Notes: generated by a model not told the origin, from the letters alone. A stretch of 64,000 bases of DNA from Candidatus Poribacteria bacterium (GCA_022826805.1 JAJDUH010000007.1:1-64000); one strand, 5' to 3'. Positions 42,408 to 51,694 are shown, counted from the stretch's first letter. Program-made: numbers and translations.

Positions 42408-44021
42408 CTACAATCCCGCTGCGTGACGCCCCGCACCTGGATCTCCAGCCGCATAGAACGTCCCGTCATTTTTGTTGATATAAATCATGACCGGTGCGGC
42501 AATAGCACCGCCCTGTACCCTGAGTTGATGCCCGCGACTCCCAAGCTCTTCCCTGACGTTTTCGCTCACACTGTCATTGATAGTCAATGAACCCGCCTGT
42601 CCAAAAGTCTGTGCACGGTTGGGATTCGGATCAAACGAATCTTCATGATGCGCCGTGGCAAAACGCGATGCTATCACAGCGTCTTCCGGTAGCATGTCAA
42701 ACTCGACGAAATCGAGCAACAAATTCATCGTCGCTTGGTCTTGTAAATCTCCACCGGCAACACTAATTGCTAAAATTGGGGATCCATCTTTAAGAACCAG
42801 TGTAGGCGTAAGCGTAATCCTCGGACGCTTTCCGGGCTGGATACAATTCGGATGCCCTGGTGTTGTGTTCAGACTCCGTAAACGGTTGCCATAACTGACA
42901 CCTGTCGGACCGAGCATACCGCCTGCGTGATAAACATTCGCACTTGGTGTTGCAGCAACAACATTCCCCCATCGATCAGTAACTGCGCACGTTGTTGTGC
43001 CACCAACCCCAGGGCTGAACACACCATCCGCTTTTAATGGCCGCATGTTGTCTACATCACCCGGTCGTGCTTCAAGCGATGCCGTCTTCATATCAATGAG
43101 CGGTCGACGGATCTCCGTGTAGGCATCGGAGAGCAGGGCAGATAATGGGACGTCCACAAATTCTGGGTCACCGTAATAGGCATCACGGTCAGCCATCGCC
43201 AATTTGAGTGCTTCCGTAACTGCGTGCACGTAGTCTGCTGAGGCGTTACCCATTGCCTTAAGATCGAAGCCTTCCAATAAACGCAACGCCTGACAGAGGT
43301 AAGGACCTTGTGTCCAAGTACCACACTTGTACACCGTATACCCTCGATATTCTACCGATACAGGGTCTTCAACGAGCGTAGCATGGGCAGTGAGGTCTGT
43401 CTTACGGAGAAATCCGCCCTTGTCAATGTAAAAACTTTCTAAGGCATCGGCAATATCGGTATTAGCACCGTTCCGTCCGTAAAAGCGATCGCTGGCAGCT
43501 TGGATTTTCTCCTCGCGGCTCCCCGAGGTCTTCTGCTCGGATTCAACCATCCGACGCAGCGTAACCGCCAAATCAGAGTGCCAGTCCGCTTCACCGGTAT
43601 CAAGCAGTGCCAGTGTCGGGGCGACGATTTCCTCAAAGGTCATGGTTCCGTACTGTTTGAGTGTGGTCGTGCAGAGATCCACAACCGACGGTACCGGTGC
43701 CATTTTAATATCACCGTTCGGTATACCGTTTTCCATATACCAATCGATAGCATCTTGTGAAAGCGGTGCACGTCCTTGTCCAGAGAGTGATTTCACTTCC
43801 TGTTTTTCCGCGTCAAAGATAAGGAGTGGCACCTCACCCCCGATGGAACATGCCCCATGGTCTGTAATGTTAAGCGCAAGAATTGTACCCGCCGCTGCGT
43901 CCGCTGCATTTCCACCCGCTTCCAGAATTTCAATCCCCGCTGCGACAGCCTTAGCACCACCAGCAGCAACAGTACCCGTTTTACTAACTGCGTTCCAACC
44001 AATTTCTTGAGTATTTGGCAT
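42408..44021 (-). CDS. Gamma-glutamyltransferase family protein
   Basis: A 537-residue Ntn-hydrolase precursor of the gamma-glutamyltransferase family. The large-subunit start is AAGGAKAVAAGIEILEAGGNAADA, and the autoprocessing/catalytic threonine lies in GVGGTTTCAVTDRWGN, after which the small subunit continues (ITLTPTLVLKDG, SVAGGDLQDQATMN). No clear signal peptide is seen, so location is uncertain. It splits or transfers gamma-glutamyl or related amide groups. ATG 44021 follows AAGGAAAG. It converges with the TOPRIM-like gene. Confidence 0.9.
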   Translation of the reverse strand: MPNTQEIGWNAVSKTGTVAAGGAKAVAAGIEILEAGGNAADAAAGTILALNITDHGACSIGGEVPLLIFDAEKQEVKSLSGQGRAPLSQDAIDWYMENGIPNGDIKMAPVPSVVDLCTTTLKQYGTMTFEEIVAPTLALLDTGEADWHSDLAVTLRRMVESEQKTSGSREEKIQAASDRFYGRNGANTDIADALESFYIDKGGFLRKTDLTAHATLVEDPVSVEYRGYTVYKCGTWTQGPYLCQALRLLEGFDLKAMGNASADYVHAVTEALKLAMADRDAYYGDPEFVDVPLSALLSDAYTEIRRPLIDMKTASLEARPGDVDNMRPLKADGVFSPGVGGTTTCAVTDRWGNVVAATPSANVYHAGGMLGPTGVSYGNRLRSLNTTPGHPNCIQPGKRPRITLTPTLVLKDGSPILAISVAGGDLQDQATMNLLLDFVEFDMLPEDAVIASRFATAHHEDSFDPNPNRAQTFGQAGSLTINDSVSENVREELGSRGHQLRVQGGAIAAPVMIYINKNDGTFYAAGDPGAGRHAAGL

Positions 44022-44130
44022 CGATCTTTCCTTCGTTTCATCGTTAGAAACTGATTTAATTTTCCGATTTCCTTCTTTACATTAGAGCATAGCATAAAAT
44101 CTCATCTTAGGCAACTTCTAAAGTTATCCC

Positions 44131-44161
44131 GTAGGTTGGGTAGAGCGGAGCGAAACCCAAC
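44131..44161. repeat. Minimal 31-bp form of the GTAGGTTGGGT repeat, copy 5
   Basis: GTAGGTTGGGTAGAGCGG runs straight into AGCGAAACCCAAC, giving one hairpin with GTTGGGT/ACCCAAC arms. It shows the family core without the variable middle. Further on, 44205-44235 repeats the GTAATCTGCGATTCAGAC word. Confidence 0.75.
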
Positions 44162-44265
44162 TGCATATCACAAACATTGGACCCACAAGAGATTCCAAAA
44201 TCTCGTCATCTGTGTAATCTGCGATTCAGACAGCCTACCAACCGCTGAGTTTGGATTTTTATACG

Positions 44266-44302
44266 TTGAATAATGGGAGGAGTTCGGTTAAAATATTATT
44301 CA
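44266..44302. promoter_or_regulatory. Inverted repeat, possible operator before DUF4160/DUF2442
   Basis: TTGAATAAT (44266-44274) and ATTATTCAA (44294-44302) are perfect inverted complements around a 19-base middle, about 80 bases upstream of the DUF4160 frame. A dimeric repressor could bind here; if DUF2442 acts as the regulator of the pair this would be its site (inference). Confidence 0.35.
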
Positions 44303-44383
44303 AGCAGCGAATCAGGGGCATAATAGTACTCGCACAGTTAGCCCTTTCGGAAATGCCAGCAATAAACCCAAAAAAGGATTTGA

Positions 44384-44653
44384 ATCCCTGAGATTTGTCG
44401 ATTTTTCGGTATCATCATACGAATGTATGTAGAGCCTCAAGCCCCTCATCATCGTCCTCATTTTCACGCTTATTACCAAGAGGACGTTGGTGTATATGCC
44501 ATTGACGAGGTTGAGTTGATCGCTGGTCAACTTCCCAGACGACAGCACCGCCTGGTTAAGGCTTGGGCAGAGTTACATCAGAGCGAATTACAGGCGGATT
44601 GGGAACAATTACAATCCGGTCGAATGCCATTTAAAATTGATCCGCTTCAATAA
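44384..44653 (+). CDS. DUF4160 protein with an apparent AUC start codon
   Basis: The product matches DUF4160: PEICRFFGIIIRMYVE, APHHRPHFHAYY (His-rich core), VYAIDEVELIAGQLPRRQ and a helical end. Family members start MPxI; here the codon at that position is ATC (44384-44386), directly after an in-frame stop and six bases after AAAAAGGA. The first ATG (44423) would cut off the first strand of the domain. So either AUC is used as start or a point mutation changed ATG to ATC. DUF4160 genes usually precede DUF2442 genes, as here, and the pair behaves like a toxin-antitoxin or regulatory unit by gene context only. Confidence 0.6.
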   Translation: MPEICRFFGIIIRMYVEPQAPHHRPHFHAYYQEDVGVYAIDEVELIAGQLPRRQHRLVKAWAELHQSELQADWEQLQSGRMPFKIDPLQ

Positions 44654-44664
44654 AGGAGATTGGC

Positions 44665-44979
44665 ATGAGTCATCCAATATATCGCGTGGTTTTTTTTCAA
44701 ATACAGGCACCCTACACACTTCGCGTCTGTTTTGATGACGACACGGAACAAGTTATAGACTTTCAACCCACATTAGAGGGCGAATTATTCGGCCCACTCC
44801 GCGATAGTGATTTGTTCAACCAAGTTCGGATTGATCCAGAAGTCCATACGTTGGTATGGCCGAATGGGGCTGATTTTGATCCAGCAACCTTACATGATTG
44901 GCCTAAGCATTTGCCTGAACTTAAAAGAATGGCCAAGTACTGGTCTCTTGCCAGGGCAAAGGAGATCAAAACATCGTGA
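44665..44979 (+). CDS. DUF2442 protein
   Basis: A 104-residue protein with the DUF2442 blocks YTLRVCFDDDTEQVIDFQP, FGPLRDSDLFNQVRIDPE, LVWPNGADFDPATLHD. Its N-terminus may bind DNA in related proteins; function is unproven. ATG 44665 follows AAAGGAGAT. It directly follows DUF4160, and its stop overlaps the next frame by 4 bases. Confidence 0.85.
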   Translation: MSHPIYRVVFFQIQAPYTLRVCFDDDTEQVIDFQPTLEGELFGPLRDSDLFNQVRIDPEVHTLVWPNGADFDPATLHDWPKHLPELKRMAKYWSLARAKEIKTS

Positions 44980-45218
44980 TTAAAATAATATCTCACGACC
45001 AGGCAAGTGAACTTATTTCACTTTCAGGTCCCTATCTGGAACAAAAAGAGAGTGAAAACAATCTGCCTCTCGGTTTAGTCTATAGGCTCGCTGAAGATCC
45101 ATACTATTACGGTCCCGAGTTACCGCTGCTGTTGAGTATCTTGGAACAGGGGAAAGTGGTTGGTGTCGCAATGATGACACCCCCGAAGAGGATCATCTTA
45201 AGTAGAATGGTAGCATAA
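44976..45218 (+). pseudogene. Truncated duplicate of the GNAT gene at 47566
   Basis: The first about 76 residues (SELISLSGPYLEQ, NNLPLGLVYRLAEDPYYYG, LPLLLSILEQG, PPKRIILSR) copy the N-terminus of the 287-residue GNAT at 47566 with few changes. The frame then ends (MVA stop) inside a GTAGCATAAACTGTTAGTTTG hairpin repeat. The acetyl-CoA-binding half is absent, so no activity is expected. Its start is coupled to DUF2442 by a 4-base overlap. Confidence 0.8.
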
Positions 45219-45234
45219 ACTGTTAGTTTGTGCT
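45212..45234. repeat. Hairpin of the CAAACT/AGTTTG family at the truncation point
   Basis: AGCATAAACTGTTAGTTTGTGCT. The stop codon of the truncated GNAT copy lies at its left edge (45216-45218). Confidence 0.6.
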
Positions 45235-45318
45235 GTATTGCGCCATATCTCATAAAATCGGTAATGCAACACGAATTTTTAGAAATGGTATTAGCACTAG
45301 CACTAATAAAGGAAAAAT

Positions 45319-46383
45319 ATGGCTGAATACAAGATTGCGGTAATTCGAGGAGACGGAATTGGGATTGAAGTAATGGAGGAAGGACTCAAAGTCCTCAACG
45401 CTATCGCCGATGGGTATAATATCAAATGGGACTTTGTGGAGTTTCCTTGGGGCTCAGATTACTATTTCAAGCATGGACACATGATGCCAGCAGATGCGCT
45501 TGATACGCTTACTGAGTTCGACCAAATTTATCTTGGCGCAGTAGGGCACCCCGACATCCAAGACCACCTTACGCTCAATGGGCTTTTGCTCCCTATCCGA
45601 CGCAGATTCGATCAGTACGTCTGTGAGCGACCAAGCGTGCTCTATCCCGGTATTGACACACCGCTCAAGGACAAAGAGGCTTGGGATATTGATCTGGTCG
45701 TAATAAGAGAGAACACAGAAGGCGAGTATGCCAACGTCGGTGGGTTTCAGTACCAAGGATTTCCCGAAGAAGTCGGTGTGCAGGTTGGCATATTTACGCG
45801 CCACGGCTGCGAGCGCATTATCACTTATGCTTTCGAGCAAGCGCAGGGACGGGATAAGAAGCGCAAAGTCACTTCGATCACCAAGTCGAATGCCCAAGGC
45901 TACGGCATGATTGTATGGGATACAGCGTTCGAACGAGTAGCCGCAAAGTATCCCAACATAGAGACAGAATCGTTGCTTGTGGACGCAGCGTGTATGGATT
46001 TCGTGCGGAGACCAGAGGACTTTGATGTCGTAGTCGCCAGCAACCTATTTGGGGATATCCTCACAGACATCGGGGCAATTATCACCGGAAGCATGGGATT
46101 GGCGCCGAGCGGCAATATCGACCCACAACGTCGGTTCCCGTCGATGTTCGAGCCGGTTCACGGAAGTGCTCCAGACATCATGGGGATGGGCATCGCGAAT
46201 CCGTTGGCGGCAATTATCTCTGGTTCGATGATGTTGCGTTTCATCGGTGAGGTGGCAGCGGCGCAAACGATAGATGCAGCTGTGCTAAACGTCGTCGAGA
46301 GCGGCAAAACCCTCCCACCCGATCTGGGCGGTCAAGCCACAACCTCACAGGTCGGCAACGCTGTAGTGGATGCGATCGGCTAA
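45319..46383 (+). CDS. D-malate/tartrate dehydrogenase-type decarboxylating dehydrogenase
   Basis: A 354-residue member of the beta-decarboxylating dehydrogenase family (isocitrate/isopropylmalate type). Features of the tartrate/D-malate branch: GSDYYFKHGHMMPADALDTL, LGAVGHPDIQDHLTL, LLLPIRRRFDQYVCERPS; catalytic Tyr/Lys region REN TEGEYANVGG and KSNAQGYG; metal Asp in NLFGDILTDIGA; NAD site EPVHGSAPDIMGMGIANP. It should oxidise and decarboxylate D-malate or a similar acid to a keto acid with NAD. ATG 45319 follows AAAGGAAAA. It stands alone. Confidence 0.85.
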   Translation: MAEYKIAVIRGDGIGIEVMEEGLKVLNAIADGYNIKWDFVEFPWGSDYYFKHGHMMPADALDTLTEFDQIYLGAVGHPDIQDHLTLNGLLLPIRRRFDQYVCERPSVLYPGIDTPLKDKEAWDIDLVVIRENTEGEYANVGGFQYQGFPEEVGVQVGIFTRHGCERIITYAFEQAQGRDKKRKVTSITKSNAQGYGMIVWDTAFERVAAKYPNIETESLLVDAACMDFVRRPEDFDVVVASNLFGDILTDIGAIITGSMGLAPSGNIDPQRRFPSMFEPVHGSAPDIMGMGIANPLAAIISGSMMLRFIGEVAAAQTIDAAVLNVVESGKTLPPDLGGQATTSQVGNAVVDAIG

Positions 46384-46449
46384 TACGTTTTATCGTGGAT
46401 TTCGCAGTTAGTTGGCTTGAGGCACACAGAGCATATCTAAGAGGGGCTG

Positions 46450-47442
46450 ATGAAGAAACAAGACGCTTCGCAATTCAATCCTGAAAACTATGAGTTACCA
46501 CTGAATGGGCACGTATACTGTAAAATTTTATTTAATGAAGTCTTTCTACCCGTCTTAAAAGAGCGCTTTCCGGATGTCCTTCCCCATCTCAGTGCTGGAG
46601 TCATCGGACTCGGATCCGACGTTCTTGGTGCCGATGACGAACTGTCACGTGATCATGACTGGGGACCGAGTAAGTGCCAACTACTGTTGTCGGAACAGGA
46701 TATTGCAAAATATGGCTCTTCTATTTCTCAGGTGCTGGAGACAGTTATTCCAGATGAGTTGTTAGGAGTCGACACCGCCAAATTGGGCCCTAAAACAATA
46801 CGGATAAATACCATCGACGAAGTCTATCGTAATTTTCACGAATCTGCCTATCCGCCGGTGACGATCGAGGAGTGGGCTACCGTTGATGACAACGACCTCT
46901 ACTACGCGTCGTCAGGTTTTGTTCTCTACGACCCTTCTAATGCCCTTAGCGAACGTATATCCGCTTTTCGAAAGGCATATTATCCGGCAGACATCTGGAA
47001 GTGGAAGATCGCGAGTGATCTATGGGGAATTTGGCACAATGGCGACTACAATTCGAGCTATCGTCTGGCTAAACGCGGTGACGGTATAGGTTTGCTCATC
47101 GGCCAAGGTGCTTTTGTCGAAGGTACTTTAAGACTTCTATGTCTGTTCAATAAGCGCTTTCCTGTATACTGGAAATGGCTGCACTGGCAGGCACAAAGTC
47201 TCCCGAAATGGACAAACATTATAGAACCGTTTCTCACGAAACTCGAATCAGCAGACAACCATCAAACGCGCGGTGAGATCATCCACACTATATGTCAATC
47301 AATTCGGGAAATCCTTTACAAAATGAATTTACTTCCCGATACAAAATGGCGGAATTTCATGGGCAGCCAAGAGATTGTCCACCAAGTCAAATCGACGCAG
47401 GTGAAGGAGTTGATTCGAGAAAAAGAACCTCATCTGTATTAA
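46450..47442 (+). CDS. DUF4037 domain protein (nucleotidyltransferase-like)
   Basis: A 330-residue protein with a DUF4037-type signature: AGVIGLGSDVLGADDELSRD followed by HDWG, a nucleotidyltransferase-like GS...D-x-D site. The C-terminal helical part (WKWKIASDLWGIWHNGDYN) is conserved in the family. Substrate unknown. ATG 46450 follows AGAGGGG. The gap after it (47443-47565) includes only a 16-codon frame at 47464 that is not supported. Confidence 0.75.
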   Translation: MKKQDASQFNPENYELPLNGHVYCKILFNEVFLPVLKERFPDVLPHLSAGVIGLGSDVLGADDELSRDHDWGPSKCQLLLSEQDIAKYGSSISQVLETVIPDELLGVDTAKLGPKTIRINTIDEVYRNFHESAYPPVTIEEWATVDDNDLYYASSGFVLYDPSNALSERISAFRKAYYPADIWKWKIASDLWGIWHNGDYNSSYRLAKRGDGIGLLIGQGAFVEGTLRLLCLFNKRFPVYWKWLHWQAQSLPKWTNIIEPFLTKLESADNHQTRGEIIHTICQSIREILYKMNLLPDTKWRNFMGSQEIVHQVKSTQVKELIREKEPHLY

Positions 47443-47565
47443 CCTAACACATGGAGAATAGATATGAAACTTGGTTCAATACTGAGTCTGAAGTCGTCTC
47501 TAACATGTTTTAACTTCTCATTACTTTAAACATTGGGCGACATAAATACCTAAGGAAGCGGAAGA

Positions 47566-48429
47566 ATGACAATTGAAATAATATCTCACAGCCATGCCAG
47601 CGAACTTATTTCACTTTCAGGTCCGTATCTGGAACAGAATGAATGTGAAAACAATTTGCCTATCGGTTTAGCTTATAGGCTTGCTGAAGATCCATACTAT
47701 TATGGGTCTGAGTTGCCGCTTCTCTTGAGTATTTTGGAGCAGGGGAGAGTCGTTGGGGTGGTAGTAATGACCCCGCCTAAGAGAATCGTTTTGAGCAGAA
47801 TTGACACGGATATCCAAGTCACTGTCATTCATCTTGTGCGGCACCTGCGCCGAATTGATGTCCAAATACCAGGTGCTGTTGGACCGGCAGTAGAAGCCCA
47901 AACTTTTGCTGATTGTTGGGTTGAAGGCGTGCCCGGTGTATCAACCGGCATAAGCAGGCGTATGCGTGTATTTGAAGCAAGAGGCACCGCGAATCTTCCG
48001 CTTTCACCGGGGAAGTTGCGTTTAGCTGATATGGATGACCACCCGCTCATGACGAAGTGGATCGCCACCTTTTCGGAGATAATAGGTGAACCTCTCAATC
48101 TTGAGGATGCCAGAAGCCATGTCGAAAAACGCATCAAGGATCAGAGCTTACACATTTGGGATCATGACGGTCCGGTGTCTATTGCTGGCGTGTCCCGTCC
48201 GATGAGAAATGGCACAACAATCGGTCCCGTATACACGCCACCTGAACACCGCGGTAAAGGATATGCGACTTCATGCGTTATGTTGCTAACGAAGAAACTC
48301 CTCGCGGATGGATATTCATTTTGCAGCCTATATACCGATTTATTAAATCCAACTTCCAACAGCATATACATGAAAATAGGTTATATCCCTATAGGTGATG
48401 CGTTGGAATTAGACTTTTTGCCCATGTAA
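47566..48429 (+). CDS. GNAT acetyltransferase (two-part)
   Basis: A 287-residue protein. The N-terminal half (SELISLSGPYLEQ, LPLLLSILEQGRVVGVVVM) is a GNAT-like module without a clear acetyl-CoA site. The C-terminal half is the active-looking GNAT: TIGPVYTPPEHRGKGYATSC (HRGKGYA) and TDLLNPTSNSIYMKIGY. A truncated copy of the first half is at 44976. The gene ends 6 bases before the methyltransferase gene. Acceptor unknown. Confidence 0.85.
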   Translation: MTIEIISHSHASELISLSGPYLEQNECENNLPIGLAYRLAEDPYYYGSELPLLLSILEQGRVVGVVVMTPPKRIVLSRIDTDIQVTVIHLVRHLRRIDVQIPGAVGPAVEAQTFADCWVEGVPGVSTGISRRMRVFEARGTANLPLSPGKLRLADMDDHPLMTKWIATFSEIIGEPLNLEDARSHVEKRIKDQSLHIWDHDGPVSIAGVSRPMRNGTTIGPVYTPPEHRGKGYATSCVMLLTKKLLADGYSFCSLYTDLLNPTSNSIYMKIGYIPIGDALELDFLPM

Positions 48430-48434
48430 AAAAT

Positions 48435-49229
48435 ATGAAAACCACAAGACCACGACAATACTGGGACGATTACGCATCCCGATTCAAGAATCGGAGTTTG
48501 GCGGAGACTTATGAATTACGACCTCCCTATCCAAATGAAACGTATGAGGTGCTGCTAAGTTTGCGCGGAGATGAGCGAGGGAGAGTTTTAGATGTCGGGT
48601 GCGGTACCGGAAAGATAGCACGGACGCTCGTCAATCACGTAGACGGTGTTGATGCAGTTGACTTCTCACAGGAGATGATCCGGGTGGGAAAATCTCTTGC
48701 TAATGGTGATCACCCAAATCTCAAGTGGATTGATGGACCTGTCGAGGAAGTGCAGTTGTATCCACCCTACGCTATGATAACGGCTGGGGCAAGTATTCAC
48801 TGGATGGAATGGAGCGTAGTTTTTCCAAGATTCAAGGAAGTGCTGACAACAGATGGCTATCTCGTAATCATTGATGGAGATCGTCCTCTTGAATCACCTT
48901 GGCAGGACATGGAACTTTCACTAATCCGCAAGTATTCTACTAACAGACACCATGAGCCAATTGATCTGATTCAAGAACTCGTGAGTAGAGGACATCTGGA
49001 CGTGTTTGGAGATAAACTAACAACACCGGTGAGTTTCTCGCAGTCGCTTACAGATTATGTTCAGTCTTTTCATTCCAGGGAAAGCATGTCCAAGGAACAC
49101 ATGGGCGCGGAAAACGTCGAGGCATTTGACACTGAACTATCGCAAGTCTTATCTGAATTCGTTGATGATAAAGGGTTCCTCAGTTTCCAATTAGAAGCAA
49201 GGATTACTTGGGGGCGACCACTAACATAA
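48435..49229 (+). CDS. SAM-dependent methyltransferase
   Basis: A 264-residue class I methyltransferase: VLDVGCGTGKIARTL (motif I), GVDAVDFSQEMI, TAGASIHWMEWS and DGYLVIIDGDRPL. It begins five bases after the GNAT stop, so the two genes are probably one transcript. Substrate unknown. Confidence 0.85.
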   Translation: MKTTRPRQYWDDYASRFKNRSLAETYELRPPYPNETYEVLLSLRGDERGRVLDVGCGTGKIARTLVNHVDGVDAVDFSQEMIRVGKSLANGDHPNLKWIDGPVEEVQLYPPYAMITAGASIHWMEWSVVFPRFKEVLTTDGYLVIIDGDRPLESPWQDMELSLIRKYSTNRHHEPIDLIQELVSRGHLDVFGDKLTTPVSFSQSLTDYVQSFHSRESMSKEHMGAENVEAFDTELSQVLSEFVDDKGFLSFQLEARITWGRPLT

Positions 49230-49251
49230 AACTACACATTCCACTGAATCA

Positions 49252-51393
49252 TCATTCCTCGGTTTCACCAGAAAGACGAAAGTTCGGTCCACCATCTGTC
49301 GATCGAATCGTAAAACCGCTCCAAACCCATCTTTGGTATCTGCTTTTTACATGGGTATATATCACTTGTGTTAAACGTTCATCCGTAATCGTGATATTGT
49401 AACGCCTGTCGGTCGTCTCATTTCCAACGGGAATCTGCAATCGCTGAATCTGCTTCTCACCATTCGCAATAAGGTTTACTTCTAACGGTTCAGCTCTATC
49501 CTCTTCACCTACTATATTTGCGCTGAAATAGCATATCACTTCGTATGTTCCATTAGGAAGTGCGACTCGGAAAACCGCATCTTCTTTCCCCAAAATGCTA
49601 TCTGTATAAGGTTGTGCAACCCCCAATTTGTTCTGGGACTCTTCACGCGCTGACACAGTTAACCAGCCGTATTTTCCATCGGTGTAAGTTGTATCCACGT
49701 ACACAGGAATATGTCCCGGTGCTGTCTGACCTTCTTCGGGCTGCATGTCAAAGGAAACAACGGTTCTGCCACCCCACATCTCTGGATCGGGTGGCGTACG
49801 CTTGCGGCGATAGAGTCGATTATAGTCGTTAGAATCGATGAGATCATATTCCTCTTCCAAACCACCAACATCACCGTATTCTGTCCGCCAGATAATAGTA
49901 AAATCGGCAAGGTATTTCTCTTCCCTATCCTCTTTTTCCTTATACCGTAGCGGAAAGTGGTCTGTTCCCGCCTCATAGTTGTCGAGGTAAGCACTCCCTT
50001 TATGCACCGCCAGCAGACACTCAAGATGACCGAAAGGTTCAACGTATTTGGGTTCAAAACCAAGCGAATCTGAAAGACCGCTCCATTCCCCGGGTTCACT
50101 GGTAAGGATCGTATCCTTTTCGTCCATACCCTCCAATGAGATCGCCTTGGCGATGTCTCGGTTCAATAGACGATAAGTGTGAACATGGTAACCCAGATGC
50201 CATAAGGATAGGACGATGATAATTCCTGCCACGGCGTAGTTTATGTATCGATGCAAGTTGACGGCAAAAAATGGAATCAAGATAAGGAATATGTACAGAT
50301 GAAACCGATCATTTATCCAACCGCCACTATAACCAGACCAAGGGGCTATGTAAAACATCGCAGTAATAACGGCTGACATGATCAGAAACCCATCCATTTG
50401 TGTCACAGCACGCGTCCAGAACCGATCGCCAGTCTCTTTCCATTCCTCTGATGCACGGAATTGATACCACTGTCGGATTCTATTGATAATTGTAAGTACG
50501 AAGACGATGGCAAAAAAGATCAGCAGCACACGTCCGATAAGCATTTGATCATCATGGAAGGAAACCAAGGATTTCATGCCAAAGAAGTAATCATTTAACC
50601 ATTCAAAGCCCTTATGATTGCTATTACCCCCATGGTTGTTAGTAAGGTAGAAGTAGTAGGAGAAGAGAATAAAGTAAGCAGGTATGAGGCAACCTATGAA
50701 AGTCAGTGTAGGTTTGTGCGTCCTTATACCCTCCTTAAGTCGGTGTATGAGTGGCTCTGATGTCTCCTTATTACCCCATGCCCGCTGTAACACATCATAA
50801 GCTGATAGGAAGAGAGGGAAGAACGTCAATGACATGATAAGCAACGCATAAGAGTGATAATGGGTGAGGTAGGTCACCAACGACAATACGTATATGACAA
50901 TGATGTTTGTCAGTCGGAGTTTATCTTTGACTTTCCACCAGTAGCCCATTGTAAAGAAAAATAGGGACATACTGAGGACAAAATTATAGAAACCCATGTG
51001 AAGCAAATAGTTATAAGCAAAAATAAACCCAAGCAGTCCAAACACTATATTCTTTTTTTCGACCCGGTTGAGAAAATAGAAGAGGGAGAGCGGTAAGAGA
51101 CTGATACAGAGGGTCAGCACTATTTTTTCACAGACGAGCGGGGGAAAGACGTACAACAGTAATAGTAGGAGCGCATGAGAGGTCCAGTTGGGGAAGACAG
51201 TCGCGTTCAATTCATAGACTTCGCGTAGCCGATAGTTTTCGTGATTATGGTATTCCTTCACGACATAAGAGTTGTAGATATGACTCGCCCCATCCTGCGT
51301 CGGGAAATACTTGAAACCCCAGACAGGCAGGAGGTGTAGTACCATCAACACAATAACGATAACATATCCAATAGACAATCGACCTACTTTCAT
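49252..51393 (-). CDS. Large integral membrane protein with soluble C-terminal domain
   Basis: A 713-residue protein. The first about 430 residues hold around ten to twelve hydrophobic segments (GYVIVIVLMVLHLLPVWGF, HALLLLLLYVFPPLV, IVLTLCISLLPLSLFYFL and more). After the second segment-region, FPTQDGASHIYNSYVV with Asp and His sits where GT-C glycosyltransferases keep catalytic residues, so a lipid-linked sugar transferase is possible (inference). The last about 250 residues are soluble, probably beta-rich. ATG 51393 follows GAAGGG. It converges with the methyltransferase gene, 22 bases apart. Confidence 0.7.
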   Translation of the reverse strand: MKVGRLSIGYVIVIVLMVLHLLPVWGFKYFPTQDGASHIYNSYVVKEYHNHENYRLREVYELNATVFPNWTSHALLLLLLYVFPPLVCEKIVLTLCISLLPLSLFYFLNRVEKKNIVFGLLGFIFAYNYLLHMGFYNFVLSMSLFFFTMGYWWKVKDKLRLTNIIVIYVLSLVTYLTHYHSYALLIMSLTFFPLFLSAYDVLQRAWGNKETSEPLIHRLKEGIRTHKPTLTFIGCLIPAYFILFSYYFYLTNNHGGNSNHKGFEWLNDYFFGMKSLVSFHDDQMLIGRVLLIFFAIVFVLTIINRIRQWYQFRASEEWKETGDRFWTRAVTQMDGFLIMSAVITAMFYIAPWSGYSGGWINDRFHLYIFLILIPFFAVNLHRYINYAVAGIIIVLSLWHLGYHVHTYRLLNRDIAKAISLEGMDEKDTILTSEPGEWSGLSDSLGFEPKYVEPFGHLECLLAVHKGSAYLDNYEAGTDHFPLRYKEKEDREEKYLADFTIIWRTEYGDVGGLEEEYDLIDSNDYNRLYRRKRTPPDPEMWGGRTVVSFDMQPEEGQTAPGHIPVYVDTTYTDGKYGWLTVSAREESQNKLGVAQPYTDSILGKEDAVFRVALPNGTYEVICYFSANIVGEEDRAEPLEVNLIANGEKQIQRLQIPVGNETTDRRYNITITDERLTQVIYTHVKSRYQRWVWSGFTIRSTDGGPNFRLSGETEE

Positions 51394-51529
51394 TAGCCCT
51401 TCGACCTCATCAATGTGTGTTTATCTTTCCAATCTTGCCTGAACCTTATTCTAATAGATTTCCATTTTTGTTTCAACACACAAAATGTTAACAACAGCTG
51501 ACAACCGACCAACTGAAAACTATTAAAAC

Positions 51530-51558
51530 TTGCTATCTATCCCAGATTGTGATAGACT
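51530..51558 (+). promoter_or_regulatory. Candidate promoter of the decayed HigBA pair
   Basis: TTGCTA (51530-51535), 17-base spacer TCTATCCCAGATTGTGA, then TAGACT (51553-51558). Close match in spacer and -10 to the candidate promoter at 25354. The 301-base gap 51394-51694 also contains the toxin remnant. Confidence 0.45.
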
Positions 51559-51592
51559 ACTCTCAAGATTAATACGTCTGGTATTGAAAAAT

Positions 51593-51691
51593 GACTATCC
51601 GCCACGGCTTAAGTATTACCCGCGCCAAAAAGTTTATATTCGCACAGTGCTAACACACGACGAATATAATAAAAGCAGATGGAGAAAATGA
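51593..51691 (+). pseudogene. C-terminal remnant of a HigB-type toxin gene
   Basis: In one frame ending at TGA 51689-51691 the DNA reads KYYPRQKVYIRTVLTHDEYN and KSRWRK, which is the C-terminal block of the HigB mRNA interferase family (typically ...VYIRxVLTHAEYDKxxW). No start codon or N-terminal part is present; the distance to the promoter shows most of the toxin gene was deleted. The antitoxin-like gene begins four bases later. Confidence 0.65.
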
Positions 51692-51694
51692 ACC

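Noticed and set aside
43500..44010. Long plus-strand frames opposite gamma-glutamyltransferase
   Set aside because: They are antisense shadows of a well-supported gene.
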